DNA from: an uncultured Spirochaetaceae bacterium
Lineage (GTDB): Bacteria > Spirochaetota > Spirochaetia > Treponematales > Treponemataceae
DNA: 8,874 nucleotides
Reading direction: 5' to 3'
Assembly: GCA_902796985.1 (NCBI GenBank)
Contig: CADBRC010000271.1
Coordinates: 1 to 8,874 of the forward strand
A program made the translations under genes and the position numbers. The notes below the pieces were generated by a model, which worked only from the letters and a program-made list of their open reading frames with translations, did not search any database and had not been told where the DNA came from. Below, piece after piece: positions 8,301 through 8,874 of the stretch; the stretch's first letter is position 1; each line of letters opens with the position of its first letter.

Positions 8301-8383
8301 TGTACTTCCAGAAAGCCTCTCCGGCGGTTTCCAGCAACTGCGGCCCCGGAAGCATGGGGCTTCTGTTCAAGCGGCGGGTGTAG
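5348..8383 (+). CDS. dCache-like sensor hybrid histidine kinase with C-terminal DegV (fatty-acid-binding) domain
   Basis: The 1011 residues join four modules. Membrane helices at about 13-33 and 277-299 bracket a ~240-residue extracytoplasmic region resembling a dCache ligand sensor (WY at 137-138; WLRMSIPVYGADGKKAGVAG at 161-180). The kinase core follows: phosphorylated H334 in MSHEIRTPIN, N451 in the N box, DTGIG at 483-487, GTGLGL at 513-518. A canonical receiver spans about 585-702: VDDNEMN from 589, acceptor D634, T666, K688-P689. After a linker with two SSRKL copies (722-731), residues 731-1011 (~280, the usual size of a free-standing DegV protein) form a full DegV domain: ISTDSVCDLP near its start, VVDSLLISSSMG at 841-852, LERGGHVS at 894-901, and CGPGSMG near the end. 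DegV/FakB proteins bind fatty acids in the cytosol and present them to the kinase FakA, and no FakA is visible here. The domain could sense a lipid or be an output controlled by the receiver (inference). Some DegV signature residues are altered. It is last in the operon and starts within the previous stop. Confidence 0.92.
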   Translation: MMKSKLSPHAWRRIIITSLSLLLGLAAQIAGAQFLYRQNLDRKLKGECERIIRQINAAKSEALLCVHTMAYNPVLTDYLQNPDSEAKLKAARNSCLKYEVQLPKSCVTFFVSDKDLRYYENGEFLFRIFPPSEQDDWYEATYDKEYYRISKETDSNTRSPWLRMSIPVYGADGKKAGVAGMRMPIDTIGNVLDTPWMEWDKYVFLMAPDGNFSSIHGLPANAEDLSLIYGLQESMKRLPLRPAGILRGTFGLGEFELAPLEGKWDLFLVYPFSVRGYILCHILMLIILTFVTAVIFSIVQTRRYIRENKVIREQKKEIEVLNENQSRFFSSMSHEIRTPINTIIGLDEMILREDISDEVAEDAHGIAGAGHMLLALINDILDMSKLTNGKMEIVPAPYDSGSMFLDIVSMILVKAKEKGLDFQVDIAPDIPSSLLGDEVRIKQVLLNLLSNAIKYTREGTVAFNVRCEQISQGVVNVIYSVEDTGIGVKKESIPYLFDAFKRVDVQQNHMIEGTGLGLSIVKQLVELMGGTIDVRSIYLRGSTFTVTLSQEVVNPKAIGELDLKSRGSGHGRVTYQQSFEAPSARILIVDDNEMNLTVETKLLRGTKIQVDTADSGTKALSMTQGTHYDVILLDHLMPGMDGITCLHEIQRQSGGLNRNTPTVALTANAGRKNELLYEREGFDGYLSKPVNGEQLESMLLSLLPEDLVMLRGDSIRVQEPVSSRKLSSRKLPLVISTDSVCDLPLSMLRSLGIPVLSTPIVTDEGYFMDNLEVDTDSLLFYIQNSGKTVISKDPSVEEYEEFFARQLQETQYLIHITMSSRLGDSFANASLAARSFDNVTVVDSLLISSSMGMLVLYAKQCAKETPSPQLVLEKIEESRKMFSVSFMVDNLDYLERGGHVSHFANGLCRALLIHPVLTVRKGAMRLSRMEFGEMDKTRENYVRSALRNKATIDDSVLFITYAGLSFQELQSVKELALSIIPFKQVYFQKASPAVSSNCGPGSMGLLFKRRV
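7511..7540 (+). repeat. 15-bp imperfect tandem repeat at the receiver-DegV hinge
   Basis: Two adjacent 15-base units (7511-7525 and 7526-7540) match at 12 of 15 positions, and both encode SSRKL (residues 722-726 and 727-731). They lie exactly where the receiver linker gives way to the first DegV strand, so they may mark the fusion joint or a flexible basic hinge. Confidence 0.7.
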
Positions 8384-8461
8384 CCAGGCGGCGGGTGCGG
8401 CGGCTGCCCTTTCCGCCCCTGATCCCGGCGGCTGCCGGTGAGCTGCGGCAGGTGCAGCCGG
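8371..8461. repeat. G+C-rich convergent intergenic spacer with short repeats and a weak hairpin
   Basis: The kinase gene stops at 8383 and the converging LysR-type gene at 8499. GCGGCGGGTG occurs at 8371-8380 and 8388-8397. GGCGGCTGCC occurs at 8399-8408 and 8427-8436. An interrupted dyad at 8425-8461 pairs CCGGC/GCCGG and CTGCC/GGCAG around a 10-nt loop. It might slow polymerase from both sides, but no T-run follows on either strand. No gene is supported here. Confidence 0.35.
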
Positions 8462-8498
8462 AGGCTGCGCGGACTGCCGGCCGGCGGGGTGAAGCCGG

Positions 8499-8874
8499 TC
8501 ATCCCTGGTTGACGGCGTTCTGCCTGCGGTAGTGGTCTATGGTGCGCGTCAAGTAGTCGTAGAAGACCTGCACGTGGATGTTGTCGCGGCTCAGGGCGTG
8601 CTTTTCTACGACAATATCCCTCATGCACCGGGGTTCTTCAATCCGCTTGAGCAGGATGCGTTCAGTGAACATCTTGCCCAGCGCGAACTCCGGCCAGAAT
8701 CCCACCCCCACATTGTTGCAGATCATGGCACGCACGGTGCTGGGGTCGTCGCTTTCGAACGCGGTATTCGGGTGTACGCCCGCAGCCTTGCAGAAGCTGT
8801 CGCAGATGGTGCGGAAATACAGTTTGTCGGAAATCTGTATGAAGCCCAGGTCCGTAACCTCATCCAGGCGGATG
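8499..8874 (-). CDS. LysR-type transcriptional regulator, C-terminal effector-binding part (partial)
   Basis: Read on the minus strand, the frame is open from the right edge to a TGA at 8499-8501, giving about 125 residues. The apparent start near 8735 is an internal GTG (Val), not the true start. The sequence fits the second half of a LysR substrate-binding domain: FCKAAGVHPNTAFESD, then DPSTVRAMICNNVGVGFWPE, where LysR proteins usually have a stretch like 'v..lV.aGlGva.lP'. It continues with a strand region (ILLKRIEE) and a C-terminal helix (VFYDYLTRTIDHYRR). The N-terminal winged-helix DNA-binding domain lies outside the window. The family binds DNA as tetramers and responds to a small metabolite. 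It converges on the phosphorelay operon, so regulation of that operon is not implied by position. The target and ligand cannot be told from this fragment. Confidence 0.8.
   Translation of the reverse strand, partial: IRLDEVTDLGFIQISDKLYFRTICDSFCKAAGVHPNTAFESDDPSTVRAMICNNVGVGFWPEFALGKMFTERILLKRIEEPRCMRDIVVEKHALSRDNIHVQVFYDYLTRTIDHYRRQNAVNQG

Noticed and set aside
8425..8461. Intrinsic terminator between the convergent genes
   Set aside because: The stem is interrupted and neither strand has a T-run after it, so it is reported only as a weak hairpin.
8245..8628. A 127-codon minus-strand frame crossing the convergent spacer
   Set aside because: It overlaps the end of the DegV-kinase gene and the LysR-type gene in another frame, and it is low-complexity Pro/Arg/Leu sequence with no motif.

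Overview
The window most likely comes from a G+C-rich spirochaete of the Treponema type, such as a gut or rumen treponeme. The methyl-accepting chemotaxis protein (MCP) tail at the left edge reads like treponemal MCPs, and ATA is used freely for isoleucine despite the G+C-rich DNA. Hybrid kinases of this style also occur in Lachnospiraceae, so the assignment is an inference at roughly 65-70% confidence. No RNA gene, insertion sequence, phage gene or CRISPR array was seen.

Layout: (1) positions 1-1017 (+) hold the C-terminal signalling half of an MCP whose start is off the left edge. (2) Positions 1018-1099 form a short intergenic region with a perfect TATAAT -10 box, a weak -35 and a small imperfect dyad. 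(3) Positions 1100-8383 (+) hold four tightly spaced genes, very probably one operon. They encode a degenerate receiver-HPt protein, a double-receiver response regulator without a DNA-binding domain, a multi-spanning membrane hybrid histidine kinase, and a 1011-residue hybrid kinase. The last has a dCache-like sensor, kinase core, receiver and a complete C-terminal DegV (fatty-acid-binding, FakB-like) domain. (4) Positions 8384-8498 are a G+C-rich convergent intergenic spacer. (5) Positions 8499-8874 (-) hold the C-terminal part of a LysR-type regulator running off the right edge.

The four operon products look like the separated parts of one multistep phosphorelay. Two hybrid kinases (acceptors D609 and D634 on their receivers) have no HPt of their own. 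The first gene supplies the only HPt histidine seen (H230), and the second gene supplies a free canonical receiver (D181) that could be the final acceptor. This wiring is inferred from domains and gene order. Three further receiver-like domains in the operon are degenerate and probably structural.

The most interesting object is the sensor-kinase-receiver-DegV fusion. DegV proteins are normally free-standing fatty-acid carriers, so this suggests a link between lipid (or another hydrophobic ligand) and phosphorelay signalling. Several usual DegV signature residues are changed, so the ligand may differ or be absent. Similar fusions may exist in databases under names such as DegV-family or EDD-domain proteins, so the claim is that the function is undescribed as far as can be told here, not that the architecture is unique.
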